Below are positions 16,242 through 23,797 of a DNA stretch of 23,797 bases, piece by piece. Position 1 is the first letter of the stretch. Each line of letters begins with the position of its first letter. A program made the position numbers and the translations under genes. Origin of the DNA: CAYWJT01 sp964458655. Lineage in GTDB: Bacteria; Acidobacteriota; Aminicenantia; Aminicenantales; Saccharicenantaceae. The notes beneath the pieces were generated by a model. That model had not been told where the DNA came from. It saw only the letters and a program-made list of their open reading frames with translations, and did no database searches. Location: contig CAYWJT010000045.1 of the NCBI GenBank assembly GCA_964458655.1, positions 1 through 23,797 of the forward strand. The letters run 5' to 3'.

Positions 16242-17060
16242 ATGATCAAAGCCAAGCTAGTCCTGATACTGACCATCGTCATCCTGTTCCTGGCCGGGAT
16301 GTTCCTGTTCGGCAGCCAGGAATACCGTTATACCGAGGAGTTCCAGAGGACCGCGGCCCTCGGCCCGGGCGGGACCTTCGCCCTAGCCAATGTCAACGGC
16401 GACGTCAGGGTCTCGTCCTGGAAGGAGAACCGGGTGGAGGTCCGGGCCGTCAAGAGCGCCCGCAGGAGCGAAAAGGACCTCAAGGACATAGACATAGTCT
16501 TCGACGCTTCGGCCGACAGGGTTTCCGTGAGGGCCGTCTGGCCGAAATTCCGGGTCAACTTCCAGGCCAAGGTCGATTTCGAGGTCAGGGTGCCCGAGGG
16601 CGTGCGCCTGGCCGGGCTCAGGACCGTGAACGGCGAGGTCTTCGTGACCGGCGCCTACTCCGCGGTCGAGGGCGAGACGACCAACGGCCGGCTCGAGGGC
16701 CGCGACATCAAAGGTGACGTGACCTTCGAGACGACCAACGGCGGGGTCAAGATCGCCGACGTCGAGGGCGAGGTCCGGGCCGAGACGACCAACGGAGGCA
16801 TCGAGATCTCTGGCCTGGTCTTCAGCAAGAGGGTCCGGGCCGAGGCGACCAACGGCTCGATCGTCCTGAGCCTGAAGAACCCGGAGCAGGTGAACGCGAC
16901 CCTGCTGGCCGAGACGGTCAACGGCGGCATCACCGTGGATTTCCCGGTCACCTTGCAGAACCTGACGAAGTCACGGCGCCGGGTCGAGGCCCGGCTGGGC
17001 AGCGGCGGGGCTGAGATCCGCCTGAGCACCGTCAACGGTTCGATCCGCATCACCCGCTGA
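16242..17060 (+). CDS. Membrane-anchored DUF4097-type repeat protein
   Basis: A 272-residue protein with an N-terminal hydrophobic helix (about residues 5-24, signal anchor or uncleaved signal). It continues with a long beta-rich part made of short repeated rungs, each turning at a (T/V)NG or TTNGG element: VNGDV, VNGEV, TTNGR, TTNGG (twice), ATNGS, VNGGI, VNGSI. This is the DUF4097 (putative adhesin, right-handed beta-helix-like) pattern. Such proteins are usually extracytoplasmic or membrane-associated and often linked to envelope stress sensors, but their function is unknown. The ATG has a strong GAGGAGG upstream. No anti-sigma or HTH partner is beside it here, which is a little unusual. 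Function is not claimed. Confidence 0.82.
   Translation: MIKAKLVLILTIVILFLAGMFLFGSQEYRYTEEFQRTAALGPGGTFALANVNGDVRVSSWKENRVEVRAVKSARRSEKDLKDIDIVFDASADRVSVRAVWPKFRVNFQAKVDFEVRVPEGVRLAGLRTVNGEVFVTGAYSAVEGETTNGRLEGRDIKGDVTFETTNGGVKIADVEGEVRAETTNGGIEISGLVFSKRVRAEATNGSIVLSLKNPEQVNATLLAETVNGGITVDFPVTLQNLTKSRRRVEARLGSGGAEIRLSTVNGSIRITR
16674..16924 (+). repeat. Degenerate tandem repeat inside the DUF4097 gene
   Basis: GAGACGACCAACGG or close variants recur at 16674, 16728, 16782, 16842 and 16911, with spacings of 54, 54, 60 and 69 bases. The 18-codon period fits one rung of a beta-helix, and the similarity at DNA level suggests recent internal duplication. Confidence 0.7.
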
Positions 17061-17362
17061 CCCCGCTCCAGACGGGGCGGCCGGCCGTACTCATAGCCGT
17101 ACCTCAGGAACAAACCGTCCGATTCCCCGGCCGGCCGCGTCGCGTTCGATGCCGGTCCCGCGGCGGCCGAACTCCCAGCTTATCCGGACCGGAGGGGAAC
17201 CGACGGAGGGTGCTGCGGGCGGTTAAGCGGCCGTATTCTCCGGCACCGCATCATGTCACCGTTCAAACGAACGCGTGCTTTTCTCAGGAGTTCTTAAGCG
17301 GACCGCTCGCTGCCCGCGCAGACGTAGAGTCAAAGTTACCGGCTTCTTAAATACCGCCCCGC
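17061..17362. other. Non-coding gap between convergent genes
   Basis: This 302-bp stretch holds no supported gene. A short hairpin directly follows the DUF4097 stop (CCCCG 17061-17065 with CGGGG 17073-17077). GCGGCCGGCC and GGCCGGCCGC occur about 40 bases apart as an inverted pair near 17077-17136. Neither has a clear U-tract. No tRNA was recognised. Confidence 0.5.
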
Positions 17363-17731
17363 TCAGTCGATCTCGGAGGGAATGCCGTTCCGGCCCATGT
17401 AGAGATGCTTGAGCAGAAGGAGCAGTGTCTGGGATATGTTATGGAGGAATTCGACCCCCATCTCGAACGTCTCGCTGTCGGCTTTCTGCTGGCACCACTT
17501 GACCTCGGCGTCGATGTTCAGGACCTGGCCGGATTTCTTGAGGTCGACCTTGACCCGCAGGATGGTCCCCGGGGAGAAGGAGCGTTTGGCCAGGATCCTG
17601 GCCCCCGCGAGCGAGATGTCCAGAGTGGTGGCCTTGATGGTTTCAGCGGCCTTGGCTTCCTTGGGCGAAGAGACGTATTTTATGACGACTTCGTCCTGCT
17701 CGGCGAACCTCTTCTCTTTCCGCTGTTCCAT
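17363..17731 (-). CDS. PilZ domain protein
   Basis: A 122-residue stand-alone PilZ domain, the family of cyclic-di-GMP receptors. The first binding motif RxxxR is present as RKEKR (residues 4-8) and the second, DxSxxG, as DISLAG. Both are intact, so c-di-GMP binding is likely, though not shown by sequence alone. The rest is a single beta-barrel ending with a C-terminal helix (LLLLLKHLY). ATG 17731 is just preceded by AAGG; a promoter with a perfect TTGACA lies directly upstream. It sits downstream of the exporter operon on the same strand but separately promoted. No diguanylate cyclase gene is in the window. The regulated process is unknown. Confidence 0.88.
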   Translation of the reverse strand: MEQRKEKRFAEQDEVVIKYVSSPKEAKAAETIKATTLDISLAGARILAKRSFSPGTILRVKVDLKKSGQVLNIDAEVKWCQQKADSETFEMGVEFLHNISQTLLLLLKHLYMGRNGIPSEID

Positions 17732-17750
17732 CCTTGGTCCCTGGAGGGGT

Positions 17751-17779
17751 ATTTTCTAAAATTAAAAACGGGATGTCAA
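17751..17779 (-). promoter_or_regulatory. Candidate promoter of the PilZ gene
   Basis: Minus-strand TTGACA (17774-17779) with GAAAAT (17751-17756) 17 bases downstream. The surrounding sequence is locally AT-rich. The leader would be very short, roughly 13 bases. Confidence 0.5.
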
Positions 17780-17798
17780 TACCGGACTTATTCCCCTC

Positions 17799-19082
17799 CT
17801 AAAGGACGACCTTTTTCTTGCCCCATCTGAGCTTCATGGTCAAAACCCGGTCCGTGGAGAAGATCCTGGCGGCCATGCCGACCAGGATGAGGAAGACGAC
17901 CGCCATGTAGATGATGCCGAAGACTACCGCCTGGACATGCCCCAGCATGATGTTGGGCGTGGCCAGGAAGGGGTGGGAGAAGGGGATGGCCAGGACCAGC
18001 AGCCGCACCGGCAGCGGCAGGGTCTGGAAGTCGGCGAAGAAGGACAGCAGATAGGGGATGAGGATCATCAGCATCAGCGGCAGGATGAGGGTCTGGGCGC
18101 TGCGGAAGTCCTCGGCCAGGACGCCCAGGATCATGGCCATGGCCAGGCCGCAGAGGATGGCGAAGAACAGGGCGATGCCCAGGAGCGCGTAGCCCCGGCC
18201 CGAAAGGGTCAGCCCCAGCTCCTCGACGACGCCGCTCATGGAGGCCGCCGAGCCCATGTCGCCGGTCATGCCGCCCATGAAGGATTTCATGCCGATCATG
18301 TAGATGGCCGCGGCCAGCAGGCCGACCAGCCCGGCCGCGAGCATCTTGGTCGTCACGATGGAAGTCCGCGTTATGGGCACCGTCAGCAGCGTTTCCAGGG
18401 TCTTGTTCTGCTTCTCCATGGCCACGGCCGAGATGACCATCTGGGAGGAATACATGATGATCATGAACAGGATGATGGGGATGAGGATGGACTGGGAATA
18501 GACGAAGCCCGAGATGGCCGAGGCCGAGCCTTCAGCCATCTTGTCCTTGACGACGACGAAATCCCGGCTCTTGATGGGGCTCTTGAGGACCTCCGGCGGG
18601 ACCTCCGGCACTTTCTTCCTCAGGATGTCGTTCGAGAGGTAATTGTTGGTCGCCGCTATGACGGCCTTGAGGATCTCGGACTTCCTGATGCCGCCGATCG
18701 AGAAGCTCCTGAGGAAGGTGTAAGTCACGAGCCCGGCCGGCTCCAGGCGGGCGACGGCGTCGCCGAAGCCCTGCGGTACGACCAGCAGAAGGTATGTATC
18801 GCCGGCCTTGGCCGCCTGGACGGCCGCTTCGGGCGAGCTTTCTTGGCTCCAGGTGATATAGAAGTTGGCCGCCTTCAGGCCCGCGGCCAGTCCCTGCGAG
18901 ACCTCGGAGCGGTCCAGGTCCAGGACGGTGAGCTTCTGGCCGGCCGCGGCTTTCTTCATCTCCGACTTGGCCAGGCCGCCCATGAAGTAGAAGATGGTCA
19001 TCATCATGACCAGGGAAATGATGAACTGCTTGTTGAGCAGCTCCCTGACCTCTTTGATGAGAAGATTGCTGAACTTTTTCAT
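17799..19082 (-). CDS. ABC-2 type exporter permease (NatB-like)
   Basis: Membrane subunit of an ABC exporter, 427 residues. It has the ABC-2 layout: a first transmembrane helix at about residues 22-38, a large extracytoplasmic domain (about 40-195), then five further hydrophobic segments in the C-terminal half. The EKQNKTLETLLTVPITRTSIVTTK segment is the coupling-helix region typical of NatB/YhaP-type permeases (cut here: the key part is KTLETLLTVP). The gene overlaps the ATPase gene by four bases. Substrate is unknown; NatB homologues export sodium, but this family is broad, so I do not assign ions specifically. Confidence 0.9.
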   Translation of the reverse strand: MKKFSNLLIKEVRELLNKQFIISLVMMMTIFYFMGGLAKSEMKKAAAGQKLTVLDLDRSEVSQGLAAGLKAANFYITWSQESSPEAAVQAAKAGDTYLLLVVPQGFGDAVARLEPAGLVTYTFLRSFSIGGIRKSEILKAVIAATNNYLSNDILRKKVPEVPPEVLKSPIKSRDFVVVKDKMAEGSASAISGFVYSQSILIPIILFMIIMYSSQMVISAVAMEKQNKTLETLLTVPITRTSIVTTKMLAAGLVGLLAAAIYMIGMKSFMGGMTGDMGSAASMSGVVEELGLTLSGRGYALLGIALFFAILCGLAMAMILGVLAEDFRSAQTLILPLMLMILIPYLLSFFADFQTLPLPVRLLVLAIPFSHPFLATPNIMLGHVQAVVFGIIYMAVVFLILVGMAARIFSTDRVLTMKLRWGKKKVVL

Positions 19083-19801
19083 CTGAGCGCGCTCCTGAAG
19101 ACCACTTCCAGGTTGGGGCCCTGGTATTTCTCCTTGAGATCGGCGCAGGTCCCGACGTCCAGGATGCTGCCGTGGTCGATCATGGCCACCCGGTCCGAGA
19201 GGAACTCGATCTCGAGCATGTTGTGCGAGGAGAGCAGGACCGAGGTCCCTTCCCGGGCGAACTTCTTGATGATCTCCCTGACCTCCAGGGCGTTGATGAC
19301 GTCCAGGCCCGAGGTCGGTTCGTCCAGGATGGCCAGGGCGGGCTTGTTCATCAGGGCGCGGCCGAGCAGGAGCTTGCGGACCATGCCCTTGCTGTAGGTG
19401 CCGACCTTCTCGTTCAGGCGCGTCCCCAGCCCGGCGATGTCGGAAGCCCTCTTGATGAACTCCTGCCTCTCTTCGGGCGTGGAGGCGTAGAAGGTGGCCA
19501 TGAACCTGAAGTATTCGATGCCCGTCAGGTTACGGTAGGCGCCGGCTTCCTCCGGGAGGTAACTGATTTTCTCCCGTATCCTGTCCGGCTCCTTGCGCAG
19601 GTCGTGGCCGAGGACGGACACCGTCCCGCCGCCCGGCGTGAGGAGCGTCGCGATGATGCGCAGGGTGGTGGTCTTGCCGGCGCCGTTCGGGCCGATGAGG
19701 GCGAAGATCTCGCCCTGTTCGACCTCGAAATCGATGCCTTTCAGGGCCTGGAGCGAGCCGTAGCTCTTCCTCAGGCCCTGGACGTTGAGAACAGGAGCCA
19801 T
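19079..19801 (-). CDS. ABC transporter ATPase (NatA-like)
   Basis: ATP-hydrolysing subunit of the exporter, 240 residues. Walker A is GPNGAGKTT (37-45), the signature is YSKGMVRK (136-143, a known variant of LSGGQ in this subfamily), Walker B is LAILDEP (156-162) with the D-loop SGLD, and the switch His is in SSHNM. The Q-loop region reads SYLPEE, as in NatA/DrrA-type ATPases. The ATG has AAGGAGG eight bases upstream. It follows the hydrolase gene by 23 bp, and its stop overlaps the permease start, giving a three-gene operon. Confidence 0.94.
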   Translation of the reverse strand: MAPVLNVQGLRKSYGSLQALKGIDFEVEQGEIFALIGPNGAGKTTTLRIIATLLTPGGGTVSVLGHDLRKEPDRIREKISYLPEEAGAYRNLTGIEYFRFMATFYASTPEERQEFIKRASDIAGLGTRLNEKVGTYSKGMVRKLLLGRALMNKPALAILDEPTSGLDVINALEVREIIKKFAREGTSVLLSSHNMLEIEFLSDRVAMIDHGSILDVGTCADLKEKYQGPNLEVVFRSALR

Positions 19802-19824
19802 CTGTTTTTCCTCCTTGATCGGAA

Positions 19825-20745
19825 CTATTTCTTTTGCTTGCCCTGAGGCGTCGTGAGCGGCGAGGCCGCGTCCTTGAAGAACCTGTCCTGGAGCTCGAGC
19901 GTCGTCCGATCGGCCTTGACGGAGCGGATCATGTCCACGAGCAGGCCGGTCTCGAGCTCCAGGACGAGCTCGCCGAGCTCCCTGGACCCGGCGCCGCCGA
20001 ACCCTCGGTAATGGTTAGGCTGGCCGGCGTACCACCAGATGCCCGTGTAGGCGTGTTTGAGTCCGGACAGCCTGTCCAGGTCGGCGCCGCTCTCGTCCTC
20101 GGCCCGGTCGAGCCGCACCAGCTCCGGCCGCAGGGCGAGCATGACCGAGGTCTCCTCCTCGCCGGCATGGCCGTCGAGCTTCGTCTTGCGCAGTCCAGCC
20201 GTCCGTTCGGCCTTCATCTTTTCAGCCTGCCCCGAGGGCTTGAACAGGTAGACGGCGTAATCTTTTTTGCCGGCAAGCTGGCTCTGGCAGAAGAACTCGA
20301 CCAGGGCGCCGTTGCCGCCGTGCCCGTTGACCAGGATGATCTTCCTGAGGCCGTTGCGGCCGAGCTCGTCGCAGGTTTCCTGGAGCATATCCAGCATCAG
20401 CTCCCGGCTGTAGGCGATGGTCCCGGGCTGGTGCCGGGCCTCGAAGATCTGCCCGACGAAGAATTCCGGGAAGACTATCGCGTACTCCTTCTGCGCCGCC
20501 CGGATGGAGATCGCTCTGGCTGTCAGCAGGTCGGTCCCGAGCGGCAGGTGCGGGCCGTGCTTTTCCAAGATGCCCAGCGGGATGATGCAGACGGCCTGGG
20601 CTTTCTGGACCGCCGAGATGAAATCCGGCGTGCTCAGCTCCTCGTAGCGGACCGGCAGGTCCTGACCGGCCGCGGGCAGTGAGAATGGGCCGGACGCCGA
20701 GAGCGCCAGGGCCAGCATGAAGGCCGAAATCCTGCGCTGGTTCAT
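19825..20745 (-). CDS. Secreted creatininase-family hydrolase
   Basis: A metal-dependent amidohydrolase of the creatininase superfamily, 306 residues, with an N-terminal signal peptide (to about residue 27) that would send it to the periplasm. The metal-ligand spacing Glu61-x-His63 and Asp72 (in GILEKHGPHLPLGTD) copies creatininase Glu34/His36/Asp45 exactly. NGHGGN supplies the next His, but the Glu that follows two residues later in creatininase is Gly here, so the substrate is likely not creatinine; a HAGEEETS motif may supply another ligand. ATG 20745 follows GGAGG at a good distance; a further upstream ATG (20763) has no such site. First gene of the operon with the ABC exporter. Substrate unknown. 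Confidence 0.85.
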   Translation of the reverse strand: MNQRRISAFMLALALSASGPFSLPAAGQDLPVRYEELSTPDFISAVQKAQAVCIIPLGILEKHGPHLPLGTDLLTARAISIRAAQKEYAIVFPEFFVGQIFEARHQPGTIAYSRELMLDMLQETCDELGRNGLRKIILVNGHGGNGALVEFFCQSQLAGKKDYAVYLFKPSGQAEKMKAERTAGLRKTKLDGHAGEEETSVMLALRPELVRLDRAEDESGADLDRLSGLKHAYTGIWWYAGQPNHYRGFGGAGSRELGELVLELETGLLVDMIRSVKADRTTLELQDRFFKDAASPLTTPQGKQKK

Positions 20746-20889
20746 AGCCGTCCTCCGGAACACTTGATTAATACGTGCCGCGCGACCCGGGGTTTTCCCG
20801 TCCCGGGCCGCCCGTTCGGGGCCTAATTTACATCATCAGGGGTCCCAATAAAAGTGGGCATCGGCATGGGACACCGGTCATGGCGCCCA

Positions 20890-20918
20890 TGGACGGCTGA
20901 GGGCGGTTATGGTATAAG
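20890..20918 (+). promoter_or_regulatory. Candidate promoter of tyrS
   Basis: TGGACG (20890-20895) and TATAAG (20913-20918) at 17-base spacing. Transcription would begin about 8 bases before the start codon, so the mRNA may be nearly leaderless; only a weak GGA precedes the ATG. Confidence 0.5.
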
Positions 20919-20932
20919 GAATAACTGGAAAA

Positions 20933-22216
20933 ATGAGCCGTAACGTCTACGACGAACTGAAGGACCGGGGCTTCGTCTGCCAGGTCTCGGACGAAGCCGC
21001 TGTGCGCCGTCTGCTGGGCGGCAAACGAGCGACCTTTTACGTCGGCTTCGACAGCACGGCGAACAGCCTGCACGCCGGCAGCCTCGTCCCCATCATGGCC
21101 ATGGTCCATCTCAAGAACGCCGGTCACAGGGCCATAGCCGTGATCGGCGGCGGGACGACGATGGTCGGCGACCCCAGCGGCAAGACCGAGATGCGCCGGA
21201 TGCTGGACGAGGCCACGATCAGCGCCTACGGCGAGTCCATCAAGGCCCAGCTCGACCGCTTCCTCCGCTTCGACGGGGAGAACGCGCTCGCCGTCAACAA
21301 CGCCGAATGGCTGAGGGACCTGAATTACATCGGCTTCTTGCGGGACATCGGCCGGCATTTCAGCGTCAACCGTATGCTGGCTTCCGAAGCCTACAGGCTG
21401 CGCCTGGAGAAGGGCCTTTCCTTCATCGAGTTCAACTACCAGCTCCTGCAGGCTTACGACTACCTGACGCTCTACCGGCGCTACGGCTGCCGCCTCCAGA
21501 TGGGCGGCGACGACCAGTGGGGCAACATCCTGGCCGGCGTCGACCTCATCCGGCGGGTGGAGTCCGCCCAGGTCGAGGCCCTGACCTTCCCGCTCCTCAC
21601 CACGGCTTCCGGGGACAAGATGGGCAAGACGGCCCGGGGAGCGGTCTGGCTCGACCCAGGGCTTTTCAGCCCCTATGAATATTACCAGTACTGGGTGAAC
21701 TGCGATGACCGCGACGTGGGCCGCTTCCTCAAGCTGTTCACCCTGCTTCCACTCGACGAGATCGCCAGGTTGGAGGGGCTCAAGGACAGGGAGGTAAACG
21801 AGGCCAAACGTGTTCTGGCCTATGAGGCCACCAAGCTGGCGCACGGCGAGAAGGCCGCGGAAGAGGCCAGAGCCGCGTCGGGCGCGGTTTTCGGAGCGGA
21901 CGCGGGCGGATCCGCCGGGGCCGCTTTTGAAAAGGCGGGAGGCGGGCTGCAGGGCCTGCCGGTCACCGAGGTCGCCAGGCGGAGACTGAGGGAAGGCATA
22001 GGCCCGGCGGAGTTGTTCACCGAGGTCGGCCTCACCCCGTCACGCAAGGAAGCCAAGCGCCTGATCCAGCAGGGCGGTCTTTACATTAACGACGCCGTCG
22101 TCGAAGCCCCGGACCGGCTCGTCACGGAAAAAGACCTCGGCCCTCACGGCATCATACTCAGGGCCGGAAAAAAGAAGGTCCACCGGGTGGTCGTCGCGGA
22201 CGCTCCGCCCGCCTGA
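20933..22216 (+). CDS. tyrS: Tyrosyl-tRNA synthetase
   Basis: Charges tRNA-Tyr with tyrosine; 427-residue class I synthetase. The HIGH motif is a HAGS variant (47-50, after STANSL), the tyrosine site segment GGDDQWGNI is intact, and the KMSKS loop reads KMGKT (229-233), as often found in bacterial TyrS. The C-terminal S4 RNA-binding domain occupies about residues 355-420 (SRKEAKRLIQQGGLYINDAVV). Divergent from the creatininase operon, 187 bp away, with its own promoter. Confidence 0.97.
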   Translation: MSRNVYDELKDRGFVCQVSDEAAVRRLLGGKRATFYVGFDSTANSLHAGSLVPIMAMVHLKNAGHRAIAVIGGGTTMVGDPSGKTEMRRMLDEATISAYGESIKAQLDRFLRFDGENALAVNNAEWLRDLNYIGFLRDIGRHFSVNRMLASEAYRLRLEKGLSFIEFNYQLLQAYDYLTLYRRYGCRLQMGGDDQWGNILAGVDLIRRVESAQVEALTFPLLTTASGDKMGKTARGAVWLDPGLFSPYEYYQYWVNCDDRDVGRFLKLFTLLPLDEIARLEGLKDREVNEAKRVLAYEATKLAHGEKAAEEARAASGAVFGADAGGSAGAAFEKAGGGLQGLPVTEVARRRLREGIGPAELFTEVGLTPSRKEAKRLIQQGGLYINDAVVEAPDRLVTEKDLGPHGIILRAGKKKVHRVVVADAPPA

Positions 22217-22233
22217 CAAACGGAGCCGCTTTT
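22202..22233 (+). terminator. Possible tyrS terminator
   Basis: GCTCCG (22202-22207) and CGGAGC (22221-22226) pair across a 13-base loop that includes the tyrS stop codon; CGCTTTT follows. The stem is short, so this is only moderately likely. Confidence 0.38.
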
Positions 22234-22286
22234 GTATTCCAGCCTGAAATGTGGTTTACTATATCGATCACTTTAAGGAGAGAAAG

Positions 22287-23309
22287 ATGAAAAAGGTCAT
22301 TCTGCTGCCGGTCGCGGCCCTGATAGCCCTGGCCCTGGCCGCCTGCGGCTCCAAAGTCGAAAAAGTCACCCTGAAGGCAGGGACGCCGGCTTACCTCCTG
22401 GCCAAGGACCTGGCGGCAGTCATCCCGGCCCTCGACCCGGGCAAGGATACCGTCCTGGTCAAGACCAGGGATTTCGAGGTCACGGCCGGCGAAGTCGTCC
22501 AGGTCCTCCAGAACAACTTCGGCAGCCGGGCCTCCCAGTTGAAGCAGGCCGAGGCCGCCCAGCTCAAGGAAATATTCAATCGGGCCGCCGAGCAGATCGC
22601 CGAACGCAAGCTGCTGCTGGCCGCGGCCGTCAAGGCCGGGACCAAGGTCGCCCCCGAGGAATTGACCAAGGTCCTGGAGGCGCAGTACGCCCAGGCCGGC
22701 GGCGAGCAGGCCTTCAACGAGGCGCTCAAGGCCGAGGGCATCGCGCTCGATTACGTGAAGAACAACATCCAGGAGAGCCTGACCATCGAGAATCACCTCA
22801 AGGCGGCGCTGGCCGGAAAGGACGCCGTGAGCGAGGAGGAAGTCGCCAAGGTCTACGGCGAGGACAAGACCGCCTCGGTCAGGCACATCCTGCTCCTGAC
22901 CCGCGAAAAGACCGAGGACGAGAAGGCCGAGATCCGCAAGAAGATGGAAGGCATTTTGGCCCGGGCCCGAGCCGGCGAGGATTTCGCCGGGCTGGCCAAG
23001 GAGTTCTCGGAGGACCCGGGCTCCAAGGAGAACGGCGGCCTTTACGAGAATTTCGGACGGGGCGAGATGGTCAAGCCCTTCGAGGACGCCTCGTTCTCGG
23101 TCCCGATCGGCCAGGTCAGCGACATCGTCGAGACCACCTACGGCTACCATATAATCAAGGTCGAGGGCCGCAGCAAGGAAAGCCGTCCCCTGGAAGAAGT
23201 GCGGGCCGAGATAGAATCCAGCCTGAAGGACCGCAAGATGCGCGGCGCGACCGACGAATACCTGAAGGGGCTCAAGGAAAAGAGCGGCTTCAAGACCATC
23301 AGCCTTTAA
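22287..23309 (+). CDS. Parvulin-type peptidyl-prolyl isomerase lipoprotein
   Basis: A periplasmic folding factor of the PrsA/SurA/PpiD type that isomerises X-Pro bonds in exported proteins. The 340-residue product has a lipobox ending LAAC, with Cys20 as the predicted lipidation site. An alpha-helical chaperone-like N-terminal part runs from about residue 25 to 195. The single parvulin domain is at about 197-293, with VRHILLLTREKT, FAGLAKEFSEDPGSKENGG, FGRGEMVKPFEDASF and YGYHIIKVEGR, all standard parvulin core. ATG 22287 has AAGGAG at six bases; the frame is open 12 codons earlier but without a site. The next gene downstream encodes an outer-membrane barrel protein, which fits a role in envelope biogenesis but is inference. 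Confidence 0.93.
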   Translation: MKKVILLPVAALIALALAACGSKVEKVTLKAGTPAYLLAKDLAAVIPALDPGKDTVLVKTRDFEVTAGEVVQVLQNNFGSRASQLKQAEAAQLKEIFNRAAEQIAERKLLLAAAVKAGTKVAPEELTKVLEAQYAQAGGEQAFNEALKAEGIALDYVKNNIQESLTIENHLKAALAGKDAVSEEEVAKVYGEDKTASVRHILLLTREKTEDEKAEIRKKMEGILARARAGEDFAGLAKEFSEDPGSKENGGLYENFGRGEMVKPFEDASFSVPIGQVSDIVETTYGYHIIKVEGRSKESRPLEEVRAEIESSLKDRKMRGATDEYLKGLKEKSGFKTISL

Positions 23310-23330
23310 GCGCCAAGGGCGAGGTCGGCC

Positions 23331-23353
23331 TCGAGGGGGAGGCGCCCCCTCGA
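23331..23353. other. Strong hairpin after the isomerase gene
   Basis: TCGAGGGGG and CCCCCTCGA form a 9-bp stem around a 5-base loop, 22 bases after the stop codon. No U-tract follows (AAAAGCGCC), so it may only stabilise the 3' end or act with Rho. Confidence 0.45.
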
Positions 23354-23440
23354 AAAGCGCCCGTCTCCCTCCCTGGCGGCCTCGGGAAAAACTGAAATTC
23401 CCCCGTCCAATCATCTCGGGGGGTGATATACCTTCATGCC

Positions 23441-23470
23441 CCTTATCGACTAAACATAGTGTTGATAAGG
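23441..23470 (+). promoter_or_regulatory. 10-10-10 inverted repeat before the barrel gene
   Basis: CCTTATCGAC (23441-23450), a 10-base spacer and GTTGATAAGG (23461-23470) pair at all ten positions as RNA, counting one G-U, and are nearly palindromic as DNA. It lies 25 bases before the start codon, so it may be a repressor operator or a 5' leader hairpin. No confident -35/-10 was found around it. Confidence 0.55.
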
Positions 23471-23494
23471 AAATTCTTTACCTGGAGGACAGGC

Positions 23495-23797
23495 ATGAGA
23501 AAAACGCTGGCTCTTTCGGTCGCCCTTCTGTCCCTGGCCTTCCTGGCCCTGCCTCAGCCGGCTTCGGCCGGGATCCGCTTCGGACTCAAGGGCGGCGTCA
23601 ACATGGCCAAGGTCGTCGGCACGGACGCCGAATCCATGTTCGAGGAAGGCTGGAAGAACAACCTGGCCTACTGCGGCGGCATCCTGCTCAGCTTCAACTT
23701 CGGCAACGTCCTGGCCATCCAACCCGAGGTCCTCTACACCCTCAAGGGCGCCAAAGTCGACATCACCGACGGCGACATGACCTACGTCGGCAAGCTG
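23495..23797 (+). CDS. Outer-membrane beta-barrel protein, N-terminal part
   Basis: The gene runs off the window end; 101 codons are visible. The ATG follows GGAGG at about six bases. The product starts with a clear signal peptide (Arg-Lys, then a Leu/Ala-rich core, PQPASAG, cleavage near residue 25). A strand-like pattern follows: IRFGLKGGVNMAKV, a loop, NLAYCGGILLSFNFG and LAIQPEVLYTLKGAK. The alternating hydrophobic pattern, the GLKGGVN opening and the IQPEVLYT...KGAK strand resemble the PorT-like outer-membrane barrel family (OMP_b-brl_2, usually 180-250 residues). Function cannot be told. Being preceded by a lipoprotein folding factor, it is possibly a client of it. Confidence 0.75.
   Translation, partial: MRKTLALSVALLSLAFLALPQPASAGIRFGLKGGVNMAKVVGTDAESMFEEGWKNNLAYCGGILLSFNFGNVLAIQPEVLYTLKGAKVDITDGDMTYVGKL

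Noticed and set aside
17061..17362. A possible tRNA in the gap, because of a GTTCAAA sequence near 17263.
   Set aside because: No acceptor stem, anticodon arm or matching T-stem could be built around it.
21071..21082. TyrS HIGH motif reads HAGS, suggesting a broken synthetase.
   Set aside because: HxGS variants occur in working bacterial TyrS enzymes, and all other motifs and the S4 domain are intact.

Overview
This is a high-GC bacterial chromosome segment, densely coding on both strands with no plasmid, phage or IS hallmarks. An outer-membrane beta-barrel start, predicted periplasmic lipoproteins and a signal-peptide-bearing hydrolase point to a diderm. AGG arginine codons are common beside high GC, and the mix of families (GH92, M19 dipeptidase, secreted creatininase-type hydrolase, DUF4097, NtrC/sigma-54) resembles Acidobacteriota/Aminicenantes-like genomes. 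That placement is an inference; no rRNA or marker comparison was possible.

Left third (1-6.5 kb): the C-terminal tail of a GH92 glycosidase; a two-CBS protein and an ACT-domain malic enzyme on the minus strand; a plus-strand cluster of a TrmJ/SpoU-like RNA methyltransferase, an OsmC protein and a DUF429 protein. A YegS/BmrU-type lipid kinase converges on and overlaps the DUF429 gene. A COG3375-type acetyltransferase is divergent from the kinase.

Middle (6.5-13.3 kb): the most interesting part. A predicted lipoprotein M19 dipeptidase is followed by an oligopeptide-type solute-binding protein with no permease. The latter runs directly into a membrane histidine kinase and an NtrC-family sigma-54 activator. 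Downstream are two very good -24/-12 promoters. Each has a TTGTAAAC element about 75-90 bp upstream, as expected for activator sites. The first drives a single-domain response regulator. The second drives a short, terminator-ended, structured region that looks like a small RNA and carries an anti-Shine-Dalgarno-like CCUCCUU tract. I read this as a possible peptide-sensing, sigma-54-dependent signalling module with a regulatory RNA output.

Right part (13.3-23.8 kb): housekeeping genes pyrB, a CoA-pyrophosphatase-type NUDIX hydrolase, trpS and tyrS; a membrane-anchored DUF4097 repeat protein; a PilZ protein; a minus-strand operon of a secreted creatininase-family hydrolase with a NatA/NatB-type ABC exporter; a lipoprotein parvulin isomerase; and the start of an outer-membrane beta-barrel gene cut by the window edge.

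Promoters of sigma-70 type are unusually readable here (TTGACA-like -35, TATAAG/TATAAT-like -10), so several are annotated. No tRNA, rRNA, CRISPR or insertion sequence was seen.
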